In this document: positions 53,482 to 63,310 of the stretch, piece by piece
Position numbering within the stretch: the first letter of the stretch is position 1
How the letters are laid out: every line of letters starts with the position of its first letter
Origin: Gammaproteobacteria bacterium
GTDB lineage: Bacteria > Pseudomonadota > Gammaproteobacteria > Burkholderiales > Gallionellaceae
Direction of reading: 5' to 3'
Length of the DNA stretch: 64,000 bases
Assembly (NCBI GenBank): GCA_018813765.1
Contig: JAHJBC010000009.1
Coordinates: 124,001 to 188,000 of the forward strand
Notes under the pieces: generated by a model
Databases searched by the model: none
What the model saw: only the letters and a program-made list of their open reading frames with translations
What the model was told of the DNA's origin: nothing
Position numbers and translations under genes: made by a program

Positions 53482-55836
53482 ATGCAATTCTCCGAATCCT
53501 GGTTGCGTACCCTCGTGAACCCTTCGCTGTCCAGCGAGGAGTTGTCGCATCTGTTGACCATGGCAGGGCTGGAAGTGGAGGAGATGACTTCTGTTGCTCC
53601 CGCTTTCGACAAGGTCGTCGTGGCACAGGTGTTGAGCAAAGAAAAACATCCCGATGCAGACCGCCTGAACGTGCTGACGGTGAACGTCGGACAGACCGAG
53701 CCGCTGACCATCGTGTGCGGCGCGGGCAATGTGAGCGTGGGCATGAAAGCGCCCTGTGCGCTGGTCGGTGCCAGATTGCCCGGTATCGAGATCAAGCAGG
53801 CCAAGGTGCGCGGTGTCGCGTCCTTCGGCATGATGTGTTCGGAGAAGGAACTTGGTCTGGCAGAAACGAGCGATGGACTGATGGTGCTGGCCGAGGATGC
53901 CTTGGTCGGCCAGAGCATCCGCGAATATCTCGATCTGAATGATCATCTGATCACGCTCAAACTCACACCGAATCGCAGTGATTGTCTGTCGCTGAACGGC
54001 ATCGCACGCGAAGTGGCGGCACTGACTGGCGCGGCCATGCAAGCCTTTCCGCAAGCCACCTTCAAGCAAACCGGCAAAGAAAGCCGCAAGATCAAGTTGG
54101 CTGCTGCTGCAGCCTGTCCGCGTTATACGGGGCGCGTGATCTCCGGTGTCAATGCCAAAGCGACGACTCCGGCATGGATGGTTCAGCGTTTGCAGCGCTG
54201 CGGCCTGCGCAGCATCAGTGCGCTGGTGGACGTGACCAACTATGTGCTGCTGGAACTTGGGCAGCCGTTGCACGCCTTCGACTTGAACAAACTCAACGGC
54301 GATATCGACGTGCGTTTTGCGCGCGCAGGAGAAAAACTGAAACTGCTGAACGAGCAGACCGTCGACCTGCAGGACGACATGCTGGTGATCGCAGACGGCA
54401 AGGGCCCGGTCGCGCTGGCTGGCGTGATGGGCGGCGCAGACAGCGCCGTGGATGACGCGACCACCGATATCTTCCTGGAGAGCGCGTTCTTTGTGCCGAG
54501 CGTAATCGTCGGTAAATCGCGCCGTCTCGGCTTCGGTTCCGATTCATCCTATCGTTTCGAGCGCGGCGTGGATTTTGCCGCGACGCAGCTCGCGCTGGAC
54601 CGCGCCACGCAACTGATCCTGGATATCTGCGGCGGACAGGCGGGAGCGATGGTGGAAGTACAGGGCGAACTGCCGGTGCGCCATGCGGTGAAGTTGCGTA
54701 CTTCCCGTGTACATCGCGTGCTGGGCATTGCACTGCAAGAAGCAGAGATAGCACTGATCCTGAATCGGCTCGGTATGGCATACCAGCAAACGGGCGAGGA
54801 ATTCTCGGTGACGCCCCCCAGCTACCGCTTCGATATCGCCATCGAAGAAGACCTCATCGAGGAAGTCGCGCGCGTGCATGGCTATGAAAAGATCGAGCCT
54901 GCGCCCATCCAGGCGCGCATGAGCATCCTGCCCTTGGTCGAGGCCGAGCGTCCGTTGGCGAAGCTGCGCCAGAACATGGTACTGCGAGATTATCAGGAGA
55001 CCATCAACTATTCGTTCGTCGAGGCTGAATGGGAACGCGACCTGTGCGGCAACTCAGCGCCCATCGCGCTGAAGAATCCCATCGCCAGCCAGATGAGCGT
55101 GATGCGCAGCAGCCTGCTGGGCGGCTTGATCGCTGCCTTGCGTACCAATCTGGCGCGCAAACAGCCGCGCGTGCGACTGTTCGAGATCGGCGGATGTTTT
55201 GCAGCCGAGGCGGGAAGTTATGCCCAGGATGAACGGCTGGCCGGATTGGCCTATGGTGGGGCAGTAGCCGAACAATGGGGTGTCGCCGGCCGTAACGTCG
55301 ACTTCTACGATGTGAAGGGTGACGTGGAAGCCATATTCGCTCCGCGCACGCTGACTTTCCAGGTGGCAGAGCATCCGGCTTCCCATCCGGGACGTTCGGC
55401 GCGCATCCTGCTGGAGGGGCGTGCCATCGGCTGGATAGGCGAATTGCACCCGCAATGGCAGCAACAATATGACCTGCCGCAGGCTGTGGTGTGGTTCGAG
55501 ATCGAACTTGCGGCACTGATCCAATCAGGTGTCCCCAGGCTGCAAAATATCTCGCGTTTCCCCCCGGTGCGGCGCGATGTCGCTGTATTGGTTGATGAAA
55601 ACGTTACAGTACAGTCGCTTGTGGATGTGATGCGGGCAGAACAGGTGCCTAATGTGGTCGAGGTGGCATTGTTCGACGTTTATCGCGGCAAAGGAGTTGA
55701 GCAAGGTAAAAAAAGCCTTGCATTCCGTGTGTTATTGCAAGATACTCAAAAAACTCTGATGGATGCCGAAATCGAAGAAAAAATGTCGCGTCTGGTTGCT
55801 GCATTGCAGCGCCAAGGCGCACAGTTGCGAGTGTAA
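53482..55836 (+). CDS. pheT: Phenylalanyl-tRNA synthetase beta subunit
   Basis: The 784-residue beta subunit has the N-terminal tRNA-binding OB domain (HPDADRLNVLTVNVG), the B3/B4 editing domains (PRYTGRVISGVNAK), B5, a class II-like core and the C-terminal ferredoxin-like anticodon-binding domain (FPPVRRDVAVLVDE). Length is normal. It is separated from pheS by two bases and from ihfA by nine. Confidence 0.97.
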   Translation: MQFSESWLRTLVNPSLSSEELSHLLTMAGLEVEEMTSVAPAFDKVVVAQVLSKEKHPDADRLNVLTVNVGQTEPLTIVCGAGNVSVGMKAPCALVGARLPGIEIKQAKVRGVASFGMMCSEKELGLAETSDGLMVLAEDALVGQSIREYLDLNDHLITLKLTPNRSDCLSLNGIAREVAALTGAAMQAFPQATFKQTGKESRKIKLAAAAACPRYTGRVISGVNAKATTPAWMVQRLQRCGLRSISALVDVTNYVLLELGQPLHAFDLNKLNGDIDVRFARAGEKLKLLNEQTVDLQDDMLVIADGKGPVALAGVMGGADSAVDDATTDIFLESAFFVPSVIVGKSRRLGFGSDSSYRFERGVDFAATQLALDRATQLILDICGGQAGAMVEVQGELPVRHAVKLRTSRVHRVLGIALQEAEIALILNRLGMAYQQTGEEFSVTPPSYRFDIAIEEDLIEEVARVHGYEKIEPAPIQARMSILPLVEAERPLAKLRQNMVLRDYQETINYSFVEAEWERDLCGNSAPIALKNPIASQMSVMRSSLLGGLIAALRTNLARKQPRVRLFEIGGCFAAEAGSYAQDERLAGLAYGGAVAEQWGVAGRNVDFYDVKGDVEAIFAPRTLTFQVAEHPASHPGRSARILLEGRAIGWIGELHPQWQQQYDLPQAVVWFEIELAALIQSGVPRLQNISRFPPVRRDVAVLVDENVTVQSLVDVMRAEQVPNVVEVALFDVYRGKGVEQGKKSLAFRVLLQDTQKTLMDAEIEEKMSRLVAALQRQGAQLRV

Positions 55837-55845
55837 GAGGAGAAT

Positions 55846-56154
55846 ATGACGACACTGACCAAGGCCGAACTGGCCGACCTGCTGTTTGAGAAAGTCGGGC
55901 TGAACAAGCGTGAAGCAAAAGACATGGTAGAAACCTTCTTTGAAGAGATACGCATGCAACTGGAGCAGGGGGAGAGCGTCAAGCTGTCCGGCTTCGGCAA
56001 TTTCCAGCTGCGCGACAAGCCGCAGCGTCCCGGCCGCAACCCGAAAACTGGAGAAGAGATCCCTATCACTGCACGCCGTGTGGTGACTTTCCACCCCAGC
56101 CAGAAACTCAAGAGCATGGTGGAAAAGACCTATCATGGAACACCACGCAGCTAA
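55846..56154 (+). CDS. ihfA: Integration host factor alpha subunit
   Basis: The 102-residue DNA-bending protein has the HU/IHF fold with the DNA-inserting arm [14 protein letters not shown] and [10 protein letters not shown]. With IhfB it shapes promoters, including those of sigma-54-dependent nif genes, and assists replication and recombination. Its location after pheT is conserved. AGAGGAG lies before the ATG. The last 20 bases overlap the merR-like gene. Confidence 0.96.
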   Translation: MTTLTKAELADLLFEKVGLNKREAKDMVETFFEEIRMQLEQGESVKLSGFGNFQLRDKPQRPGRNPKTGEEIPITARRVVTFHPSQKLKSMVEKTYHGTPRS

Positions 56155-56503
56155 TTCCGACCTGCCGCCCATCCCGGCCAAGCGCTACTTCACCATCGGC
56201 GAAGTCAGCGAACTGTGCGGGGTGAAGGCGCATGTGTTGCGTTACTGGGAACAGGAATTCACCCAGCTCAAACCGGTGAAACGCGGCGGCAATCGCCGCT
56301 ACTACCAGCACCACGAAGTCCTGCTCATCCGCCGTATCCGCCAACTGCTTTACGAAGAAGGTTTCACCATCAGCGGCGCGCGCAGCCGTCTGGATCAGCA
56401 GGCCATGCGCCATGATGAGAACGCTGCAAGTACCTCCGGTACTTTCGATATTGCCGCTTTCAGGCACGAACTGCGCGACATCATTTCCTTGCTGCATGCG
56501 TGA
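56135..56503 (+). CDS. MerR-family transcriptional regulator
   Basis: The 122-residue protein has an N-terminal winged helix-turn-helix of MerR type ([25 protein letters not shown], shown here as its key parts [11 protein letters not shown] and VLRYWEQEF), followed by a helical region but no long effector domain. It starts within the ihfA 3' end (20-base overlap), an arrangement common in proteobacteria. No target is known. It is not a metal sensor, as the C-terminal Cys residues are absent. Confidence 0.92.
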   Translation: MEHHAANSDLPPIPAKRYFTIGEVSELCGVKAHVLRYWEQEFTQLKPVKRGGNRRYYQHHEVLLIRRIRQLLYEEGFTISGARSRLDQQAMRHDENAASTSGTFDIAAFRHELRDIISLLHA

Positions 56504-56523
56504 ACAGAAATCAGCAAAACTGC

Positions 56524-56553
56524 TTCAAGGATTCTGCAACGCTCTGCTATAAT
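56524..56553 (+). promoter_or_regulatory. Promoter of tRNA-Pro
   Basis: TTCAAG (56524-56529) and a perfect TATAAT (56548-56553) are spaced by 18 bases, nine bases before the tRNA. Confidence 0.75.
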
Positions 56554-56562
56554 CCGCGCCCT

Positions 56563-56639
56563 CGGGGCGTAGCGCAGCCTGGTAGCGTACTTGCATGGGG
56601 TGCAAGGGGTCGGGAGTTCGAATCTCCCCGCCCCGACCA
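56563..56639 (+). tRNA. tRNA-Pro (GGG)
   Basis: This is a 77-base cloverleaf with encoded CCA. The acceptor is CGGGGCG / CGCCCCG, and the anticodon stem CTTGC/GCAAG encloses ATGGGGT with anticodon GGG. The T arm contains AGTTCGAATCT. Confidence 0.97.
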
Positions 56640-56667
56640 ATAAATCAATTGGTTGCCGAAGATAGAT

Positions 56668-56690
56668 AGCCAGCTTAATGCTGGCTTTTC
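56668..56690 (+). terminator. Terminator after tRNA-Pro
   Basis: The stem AGCCAGC / GCTGGCT with loop TTAAT is followed by TTTCT, 28 bases behind the tRNA. Confidence 0.8.
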
Positions 56691-56749
56691 TATTTTGGAT
56701 ACTTCAACCGTTGTAAACCTGAATCGGCCACTTTGATGCGGCATACCCA

Positions 56750-59700
56750 CTATGCCTGCTGCGATTCCAGCAACGCCTCGAATTGCTCTACCGGTAACGG
56801 CCGGCTGAACAGGTAACCCTGGAATTGTGTGCAGCCTTTCTCCAGCAGGAGCAGGCGTTGTTCCTCCGTCTCCACCCCTTCCGCGATGACTCCCAGGTTC
56901 AGGCTGTGCGCCATGGCGATCACGGTGCGCACGATCGCCTGATCGCTGGGATCGGTGGTGATGTCGCGCACGAACGATTGGTCGATCTTGAGTTGGTTGA
57001 GCGGCAGCTCCTTGATGTATTGCAGGGATGAATATCCGGTGCCGAAGTCGTCCAGCGAGAACAGGATGCCGAGCCTCTTCAGTGCATACATGGTCGCGAT
57101 GGTGTTTTCGACATCTTCCTGCAGGATGCTTTCGGTCAGTTCCAGTTTCAGGAGCGCCGGATCGATGGCATGACGCGATACGGTCGCCTTTACCTGGCTG
57201 ACGAAATCCGCTTCGCGGAACTGCTTGGCACTTACGTTCACAGCCAGACACAGATGGCGCGTGCGCACATTCTGCTTCCACTGTTTTATCTGAGCGCAAG
57301 CCGTATCCAGCACCCAGAGTCCGATGGGCAGGATCAGGCCGGTCTCTTCCGCGAGCGGGATGAAATCGGACGGCGGGATGAGGCCGCGTTCTGGATGTAG
57401 CCAACGTATCAAGGCTTCCGCGCCCAGCGGGCGGTTGTCGCTGTCGATCTGCAACTGGTAATAAAGACTGAATTGCCGACTTTCCAGCGCTTTGCGCAAT
57501 TCATTCTCCAGTGACGCGCGCGCGTTGATGGCATCCTGCATATGCGGATCGAAGAAACGCAGGCCGTTGCGGCCGGCTTTTTTGGCCTGGTACATCGCGA
57601 TGTCGGCCTGCTTGAGCAGATCTTCCAGCGGTTGTTGCCGGTCACTGAACAGGGTGGCGCCGATACTGGGGGTGCAGTGGTATTCGTGGGTGGTCAGATG
57701 ATAGGGCTGGTTGAGTGCGGACAGTATCTTGTTGCCGATGGACTCTGTTTGCTCCGCAGCTTCCAGCGATTGCGCGCTCAGGTCTTCCAGCATCACCACG
57801 AACTCGTCGCCTCCCAGCCGCGCTACCGTGTCTCCCTCGCGCACACACGAGACCAGCCGCTGGGCGACCTGCTGCAGCAGCAGATCGCCCATGTCATGGC
57901 CGAGGGTGTCGTTCAGTATCTTGAAATTGTCCAGGTCGATGAACAGCAGAGCGCCTTGCTTGCCGCTGCGCATTGTGGAAGCCAGCGCCTGTTGCAGCCG
58001 GTCCAGCAGCAGTCTGCGGTTGGGCAACTGGGTCAGCGGATCGAAGAATGCCAGACTCTTGATCTCGTCCTCGGCCGCCTTGTGCATGGTGATGTCGGCA
58101 AGGGAAGCGACATAATTGGTGACCTTGCCGCCCGGATCCAGTACCGCAGTGATGGTAAGACGCTCCGGGTAGATGGCGCCGTTCTTGCGCCGGTTCCATA
58201 TCTCGCCTTTCCACGCGCCGGTCTTTTTGATATTGGACCACATGGCGGCGTAGAAGGCTGCATCGTGACGTCCTGATCTGAGCATGCGCGGGTTGCGGCC
58301 GATGGCTTCCTTCGCGCTGTAACCCGTGATATCGGTGAACGCCTGGTTGACGCGGAGTATCCGGTTGTCGGCGTCGGTGATCAGGATGCCTTCCTGGGTT
58401 TCGAACGAAGTGGCAGCGATGCGAAGTTCTGCCGCGGCCTGCTTGCGTGCCGTGATGTCACGCGAAGAATTGAACAGAGCGGGCTTGCCCTCCAGCACCA
58501 GCGGATAGCCGCTGACCTCGACATCGAACACGCGACCGTCCTTGCGCCGGTGGCGGGTCTCGAATTCGGAGCGGGTCTTGGCTTCGAGTTGCTGATCAAG
58601 CTTGCGGGCAAGCATTGCCGGATCGAAATTGGCATCCCACTGCGAGACATGCATGCCGATCACCTCGTTGCGCGAATAACCCAGCATGGAGCAGAACGAA
58701 TCGCTGGCTTCGATGACGTAGCCGTTGATGTCGAGGATATGGATGCCGTCGCTGGCATTGCGCAACAGGGCGAGGTTCTTCTCGCTTTCCCTGCGCAATG
58801 CCAGCTCGGCATGCTTGCGTTCTGTGATATCGGTGGTGACACCGATGTAATGTTGCAACTGTCCCGATTTGTCACGCGAAGCGGAGATCGACAGGTGGAC
58901 ATCGTAGTAATCGCCATTCTTGTGGCGATTGACCAGTTCGCCATGCCAGGCACCGGTACGCAGTATCTCTTTCCACATCTCCACATAGAACTCCCTGGGC
59001 TGTTTGCCGGAAGAGAGCAGCCGCGGATTGCGGCCCATCACTTCTTCCGCGCTGTAGCCGGAGATGCGGGTGAAGGCGGGATTGACCGAGATGATATCCG
59101 CATGCAGATCCGTGATCATGATGGCATCGCTGCTGGAATCGAACACCGTGGCGTTGATGCGCTGCAAGCGTTCGGCTTCTGTACGCTGTGCCGCGATCTG
59201 CAGCTGGCGGCGGTAGAACGCGGTGGCTAGCAGGATGATGGCGATCAATGCCGGAATGACGACGCCCAGCAAGGTCCTTGCCTCCGTATTCCATTGCTGC
59301 AATGCGTGCGCGCGCTGGATATGGGTGACAACGACGAACGGATACAGGCGCGAAGCCCGATAGGAGGTCAACACATGCCGACCATCGCTCATGACTTCTT
59401 CGAACTTCCCCGATTCGATCTCGGCAAGTATCAAGTTGTTTTCAAGGAACTTGTGCACCGAACCGAGCCGGGACGCCGGATCGGTATCCATCAGCAAGGT
59501 GCCGTCGTAGAGCAGCACTTCGACCGAGCCTTCGCTGGCATCGAGCTTCTGCGCGACGTGATTGACGAAATAATCCGGGTTGAGCGCAAACAGCAGCGTT
59601 ATGGTGCGCGTGCCCTGCCGAAGCGAGCGTATGACCGGGATGAAACTCTGTGTCTCGGCCTCCAGTGGCGCAAGCGGAGTGGAAACCCGGCCGTCCGCGA

Positions 59701-60148
59701 AGTCGCGGCCGCTCCATGGTCGTCCTGTGCGCAGGATACCCTCCGTTCCTGTTGTCGGCGGCAAAGGGGTTTGTGTCGACACAGTGATGCCGACGTTGGC
59801 GGGATTGGAACTGGCAAAGATGCGGCCGCTCTCGTCGATCAGCGACATCGATCGCAGGAACGGGGCGTGGCGCAGGGTGGTGACGAAAGAGCTTTCGATG
59901 AAGCGCAAATCAGGCGCTCGCTCCGACGGCATCAGCGCATTGGCAGCGATGAGGTCGGTGACATGCAGGTTCTGGGTCAGGAAATCCTCAAAACCGCGTG
60001 TATGCATCGCGGATATCTCCAGACCGCTGTTGATCGCATCGGCGCGCAGACGCCACAACGTGTAGGCGGTGATGGAGATCATGCCGCATACGAACAGCAG
60101 CATGGCCCCGAGGTAGATGCGGCGCAGTTGTAGCGCCCGTTGTGTCAT
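56750..60148 (-). CDS. Cache-PAS-PAS-PAS-GGDEF-EAL c-di-GMP signalling protein
   Basis: The 1132-residue protein has a membrane helix (about 10-33), a periplasmic Cache-type sensor (about 35-285, RIFASSNPANVGI), a second helix (about 295-318) and three PAS domains (about 335-455, 460-580, 585-700). A GGDEF domain with intact motif RLGGDEF and an EAL domain (AEALIRWLHPERG, DDFGTGYSSLQYI) complete it. Both synthesis and breakdown of cyclic di-GMP look possible. The ATG at 60148 overlaps the stop of the upstream solute-binding protein gene by four bases, linking the two in function. Confidence 0.92.
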   Translation of the reverse strand: MTQRALQLRRIYLGAMLLFVCGMISITAYTLWRLRADAINSGLEISAMHTRGFEDFLTQNLHVTDLIAANALMPSERAPDLRFIESSFVTTLRHAPFLRSMSLIDESGRIFASSNPANVGITVSTQTPLPPTTGTEGILRTGRPWSGRDFADGRVSTPLAPLEAETQSFIPVIRSLRQGTRTITLLFALNPDYFVNHVAQKLDASEGSVEVLLYDGTLLMDTDPASRLGSVHKFLENNLILAEIESGKFEEVMSDGRHVLTSYRASRLYPFVVVTHIQRAHALQQWNTEARTLLGVVIPALIAIILLATAFYRRQLQIAAQRTEAERLQRINATVFDSSSDAIMITDLHADIISVNPAFTRISGYSAEEVMGRNPRLLSSGKQPREFYVEMWKEILRTGAWHGELVNRHKNGDYYDVHLSISASRDKSGQLQHYIGVTTDITERKHAELALRRESEKNLALLRNASDGIHILDINGYVIEASDSFCSMLGYSRNEVIGMHVSQWDANFDPAMLARKLDQQLEAKTRSEFETRHRRKDGRVFDVEVSGYPLVLEGKPALFNSSRDITARKQAAAELRIAATSFETQEGILITDADNRILRVNQAFTDITGYSAKEAIGRNPRMLRSGRHDAAFYAAMWSNIKKTGAWKGEIWNRRKNGAIYPERLTITAVLDPGGKVTNYVASLADITMHKAAEDEIKSLAFFDPLTQLPNRRLLLDRLQQALASTMRSGKQGALLFIDLDNFKILNDTLGHDMGDLLLQQVAQRLVSCVREGDTVARLGGDEFVVMLEDLSAQSLEAAEQTESIGNKILSALNQPYHLTTHEYHCTPSIGATLFSDRQQPLEDLLKQADIAMYQAKKAGRNGLRFFDPHMQDAINARASLENELRKALESRQFSLYYQLQIDSDNRPLGAEALIRWLHPERGLIPPSDFIPLAEETGLILPIGLWVLDTACAQIKQWKQNVRTRHLCLAVNVSAKQFREADFVSQVKATVSRHAIDPALLKLELTESILQEDVENTIATMYALKRLGILFSLDDFGTGYSSLQYIKELPLNQLKIDQSFVRDITTDPSDQAIVRTVIAMAHSLNLGVIAEGVETEEQRLLLLEKGCTQFQGYLFSRPLPVEQFEALLESQQA

Positions 60149-60945
60149 GGGACGACGATGGGATCGAGTTTGTGGCGTTTCGCCGACGCCAGCAGGCGGC
60201 CGTCGCGTTTGATATCGGCCACAAAGCGTTCCAGTCGAGCATGCCACACATCATCGCCCGGTCGCATGGCATAGGCATAAGGGGTGATGTGATAGGTGCC
60301 AGGTGGAGAAACCAGTCGCGCCCAGTCGGCATTGGCCAGAAAGCGCTGGCTGTAGGGGTAGTCGGTCATGAACACATCGGCGCGCCCGGACTGCACTTCC
60401 TGCTCGCGCGCAAACGGCGTGTCCAGGATGAGCAATTGTGCGTCCCTGAGCTTGTCCTTCATCACTGGCTCATGCAGCGTGCCCTTGGCGACCGCCACGA
60501 CCGATCCCGGCTTGTCTATGTCTTCCCATGATTTGATGCGGCGGTTGGTCTTGCTGGTGATCGCGTAGATGTCGCTGGCGAGGTGGGGAAGGGTGAAGCG
60601 CAGGCTCTTCGCGCGCAGCGGCGTGATGCCGATGGCGAACATGGCGATGTCGCAACGGTCGCCGGTGACATCGTCGATCAGTTTTGCGAAGGAACTGTCG
60701 ACGAACTCGACGGACACGCCGAGTCCCTTGCCCAGCTCGTTGGCCATGTCGATGTCGATGCCGGATAACTGCTGCGTCTTCGGGTTGCGGTAGGTGATGC
60801 TGAAATAATCCGGCCAGATGCAGACGCGGACGACCTTGTTTGCCATGACACGGTCAAGGCGATTCGCGGTCTGGTTCTGAGCCTGGGACGGTCGCGGCAG
60901 AACGCACGCGATGGCAAGCATCGCGAGCAAAATGGATTTGCGCAT
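60145..60945 (-). CDS. Periplasmic amino-acid-type solute-binding protein
   Basis: The 266-residue protein has a signal peptide (cleavage near SQAQ) and an SBP_bac_3 fold (VVRVCIWPDYFSITYRN, LSGIDIDMANELGKGLGV, CDIAMFAIGITPLRAKSLRF). No permease or ATPase gene is adjacent. Instead it is translationally coupled to a Cache-GGDEF-EAL protein, so it probably acts as a ligand-sensing partner rather than for uptake. The ligand is unknown. Confidence 0.9.
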   Translation of the reverse strand: MRKSILLAMLAIACVLPRPSQAQNQTANRLDRVMANKVVRVCIWPDYFSITYRNPKTQQLSGIDIDMANELGKGLGVSVEFVDSSFAKLIDDVTGDRCDIAMFAIGITPLRAKSLRFTLPHLASDIYAITSKTNRRIKSWEDIDKPGSVVAVAKGTLHEPVMKDKLRDAQLLILDTPFAREQEVQSGRADVFMTDYPYSQRFLANADWARLVSPPGTYHITPYAYAMRPGDDVWHARLERFVADIKRDGRLLASAKRHKLDPIVVP

Positions 60946-61155
60946 CGGCTCTCACTCCTAAATGTTGAGGTAATCGAATTACCTTCTCGTGTACCGACCG
61001 TCAGGCAACACTGCTGACTGCATTCGGTTGATGGGGATTTTAACAGCTAAGCCTGCGACACGCTTTGCCGTTGCCGCTGGAAAACATGAGAACCATACGA
61101 GGGTGCAGGGTTGTTATCGAATGACGGCGAACAACCCGCATTATCAAGCGGGTAT

Positions 61156-62037
61156 TTATTTGCGCAGTTGTATCAGGGCGCGCGCCTGCATAGCGCAGGC
61201 ACTGGCCGTGGCCGAGTCCAATTTCTTCAGCCAGGCTTCCGGTATCTCTTCCATCCCGTACATAGCCCCGGCCAGCATACCCGCGATGGCGCCTGTGGTA
61301 TCGGCATCGCCGCCGCGGTTGACCACATCTATCAGGCAGCCGCGGAAGTCGTCGGTATCGAAGAAGCTCTGGAACACGGCTCGCAGCGTGTCGGCCACAT
61401 AGCCGCTTGGGTTCGCGCTCTGCTTGACTGCACGGAACCTGAATTCAGGAAAGCGTGCCGCCAGCGGATGGGCGTACTTGTGCAGCAGCTCGTTCTTGCT
61501 TGTCCCCCGTAGCGCATCCTGCACCATGAAGATGAGGCATCCACAGGCCGCATCCGAAAGTGCGCAATTGTGCGTGGTGTGTGCCTGTGCCGCATTGGCT
61601 TTGCGCACTTCATCCTCGTTTTGCCCCAACGTGGCGAGCGCCACCGGCAACACGCGCATGGCCGCACCGTTGCCTGCGTCGTGATCGGAATAAGGTGCCT
61701 CCGGGTTGCCGGTCTTGCGGAAGTGCAGCAGGTTGCGGCGTACCGTGTTGCCGATGTCCACCGGCTTGGCGCGCATCCAGGCATCGAACGCTCGCGCCGC
61801 AGCGAGCGCGTCCACGCAGCCTTCGGCAAGGATGGCCTCGCCCAGTGCCAGCGACATGGTGGTGTCGTCGGTGACATGGCCCGGCTTCAGATGCAGCCAG
61901 CCGCCGCCGCACAATGTGTCGTGCGTTCCGAATTTTGCCGCGATCTCGCGCGGTGTCATGAACTCCACAGTCGAACCCAGCGCATCGCCTATGGCCAATC
62001 CGAGGTAGGCGGCAGCTGCGCGGTCGGCAGTTTGCAT
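61156..62037 (-). CDS. draG: ADP-ribosyl-[dinitrogen reductase] hydrolase DraG
   Basis: The 293-residue dinuclear-manganese ADP-ribosylglycohydrolase reactivates nitrogenase iron protein by removing ADP-ribose from its arginine. Metal ligands are visible in HVTDDTTMSLALGEAI and GGDADTTGAIAGMLAGAMYG, with GNGAAMRVLP between. The ATG at 62037 is preferred to 62091, which adds residues unlike the family. Downstream of nifQ by seven bases, it closes this nif accessory run. No draT is visible in the window. Confidence 0.92.
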   Translation of the reverse strand: MQTADRAAAAYLGLAIGDALGSTVEFMTPREIAAKFGTHDTLCGGGWLHLKPGHVTDDTTMSLALGEAILAEGCVDALAAARAFDAWMRAKPVDIGNTVRRNLLHFRKTGNPEAPYSDHDAGNGAAMRVLPVALATLGQNEDEVRKANAAQAHTTHNCALSDAACGCLIFMVQDALRGTSKNELLHKYAHPLAARFPEFRFRAVKQSANPSGYVADTLRAVFQSFFDTDDFRGCLIDVVNRGGDADTTGAIAGMLAGAMYGMEEIPEAWLKKLDSATASACAMQARALIQLRK

Positions 62038-62044
62038 ATCCGGA

Positions 62045-62626
62045 TTAATCTTCCGGTCCAAAACACTTGTCGTAATCGGCGCACACCGCACAGCTCGGCG
62101 CCCGACAGATGCGGATGTCCTCCTTCTCGCACAACTGCTTGTACAGGAATTTTTTCCACTTCATATCGTGCACGTTCTTTGCCGCCAGGGCAGGGAAGTT
62201 CTGCATCATCAACAGGCTCAGGGACTTGCGCGACCACAGGCCCAAGTCCTGCCACAGGTGGTCGTTGGCCATGCAGGCGGTGGTGACGATCTCGGCCATC
62301 CATTGCTCCGACATGTTCCGGTTGGCGCAGTGTTCGAGCAGCAGGCCGAGCACATCGTCGCGCTCCGGTGCGCGCGGGTCGGCTGAGACGTTCGTGATAA
62401 TGACATGAAGGTGCATGCCGGGAAAATGTGCGGACAGCAGCGCGAAGAATTCCTTTTCGTTCAATCCCAGTCCTGGAGGCAATGCGCCCACGCCGTCAAT
62501 CTGGTTGCTGATCATCTGCGCAAACAGCTCATCGTTGGGCAAGCCTGCGGCATGCGCCATCAGTTCGGCATAGAGGCTGCCGGCCTGTGCTGCGGGATCC
62601 TGTGAGAGCAGGGCGCTTGCTTGCAT
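62045..62626 (-). CDS. nifQ: Nitrogenase molybdenum-donation protein NifQ
   Basis: The 193-residue protein carries a Mo-Fe-S cluster and donates molybdenum for FeMo-cofactor assembly on NifEN/NifH. The diagnostic C-terminal motif C-x4-C-x2-C-x5-C is intact (Cys174, Cys179, Cys182, Cys188; CRAPSCAVCADYDKCFG). The ATG at 62626 gives the family's usual length. It lies eight bases after the Shethna-type ferredoxin gene. Confidence 0.94.
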   Translation of the reverse strand: MQASALLSQDPAAQAGSLYAELMAHAAGLPNDELFAQMISNQIDGVGALPPGLGLNEKEFFALLSAHFPGMHLHVIITNVSADPRAPERDDVLGLLLEHCANRNMSEQWMAEIVTTACMANDHLWQDLGLWSRKSLSLLMMQNFPALAAKNVHDMKWKKFLYKQLCEKEDIRICRAPSCAVCADYDKCFGPED

Positions 62627-62634
62627 GATGTTTC

Positions 62635-62994
62635 CTACTTGCTGGGATACTCGATCAGCAGGTCTTCGTCGCGCAGCACCATCTGGCAAGCCAGGCGCCA
62701 TTCGGTGGTGACGAGGTCGTTGACCTTCATCGCTTCGACCTGCGCCGCAGTGATCTTGCCCGAGTCTTTGAGCACATTGATCTCGCGGTCGGTCAACGGC
62801 CCGGCCATCGGTCCCTTGTTGGACAGGTTGGTCACCTTCACCAGGCAGGTCGAACACTCGCCGTCGCCGCAGCCGAAGTCGATGGGGATGTGATTCTCCT
62901 TGGCCAGCGTGAGCACGGTCATGGTATGGCTTCCCGCGACGGCATAGACGGTCTTGTCCTTGTGCAGCGGGCTGGAAAAAGTGATGTTCGGCAT
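62635..62994 (-). CDS. FeSII (Shethna)-type [2Fe-2S] ferredoxin
   Basis: The 119-residue ferredoxin has plant-type cluster ligands Cys42, Cys47, Cys50 and Cys103 (FGCGDGECSTC, RLACQ). The N-terminal block FSSPLHKDKTVYAVAG and the LTDREINVLKDSGKI segment resemble the Azotobacter FeSII protein. FeSII binds nitrogenase under oxygen stress and protects it by forming an inactive complex. That role here is inferred from similarity and the nif context. The ATG is clear, with AGGAGT upstream. Confidence 0.88.
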   Translation of the reverse strand: MPNITFSSPLHKDKTVYAVAGSHTMTVLTLAKENHIPIDFGCGDGECSTCLVKVTNLSNKGPMAGPLTDREINVLKDSGKITAAQVEAMKVNDLVTTEWRLACQMVLRDEDLLIEYPSK

Positions 62995-63025
62995 TGCTGT
63001 GACTCCTGATGTAGTTTGAAAATCG

Positions 63026-63310
63026 TTACGCTTTGACGGTGATGTCGCCGCCCAATACTTGCGCCTGACAGGCGAGGCGCTGGTTGCTAGCGGCCATGTT
63101 CTCCTGCAGCACCTTGTCCTCCAGCACCGAGCGTTCGCTCATGTTCTCCATGCCGGAGCTGATACGCACGAGGCAGGTGCAGCATTCGCCTTCGCGGCAG
63201 CCGTAGGTGATGCCGGCGCCGATCTTTTCCGAGATCTCGATCAAACGCGTACCCGCAGGCACATTGACGGTGATGCCGAGTTTCTCGAAGGTGACGTTGG
63301 CTTTAGGCAT
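63026..63310 (-). CDS. [2Fe-2S] ferredoxin, nif-associated
   Basis: The 94-residue plant-type ferredoxin has ligands Cys38, Cys43, Cys46 and Cys81 (YGCREGECCTC, RLACQ). A neighbouring Cys44 is unusual. It probably donates electrons in or near nitrogenase, in line with its nif neighbours. The start at 63310 overlaps the end of the ArsC-like gene by eight bases. In-frame upstream codons to 63391 would add a basic, unrelated extension. Confidence 0.88.
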   Translation of the reverse strand: MPKANVTFEKLGITVNVPAGTRLIEISEKIGAGITYGCREGECCTCLVRISSGMENMSERSVLEDKVLQENMAASNQRLACQAQVLGGDITVKA

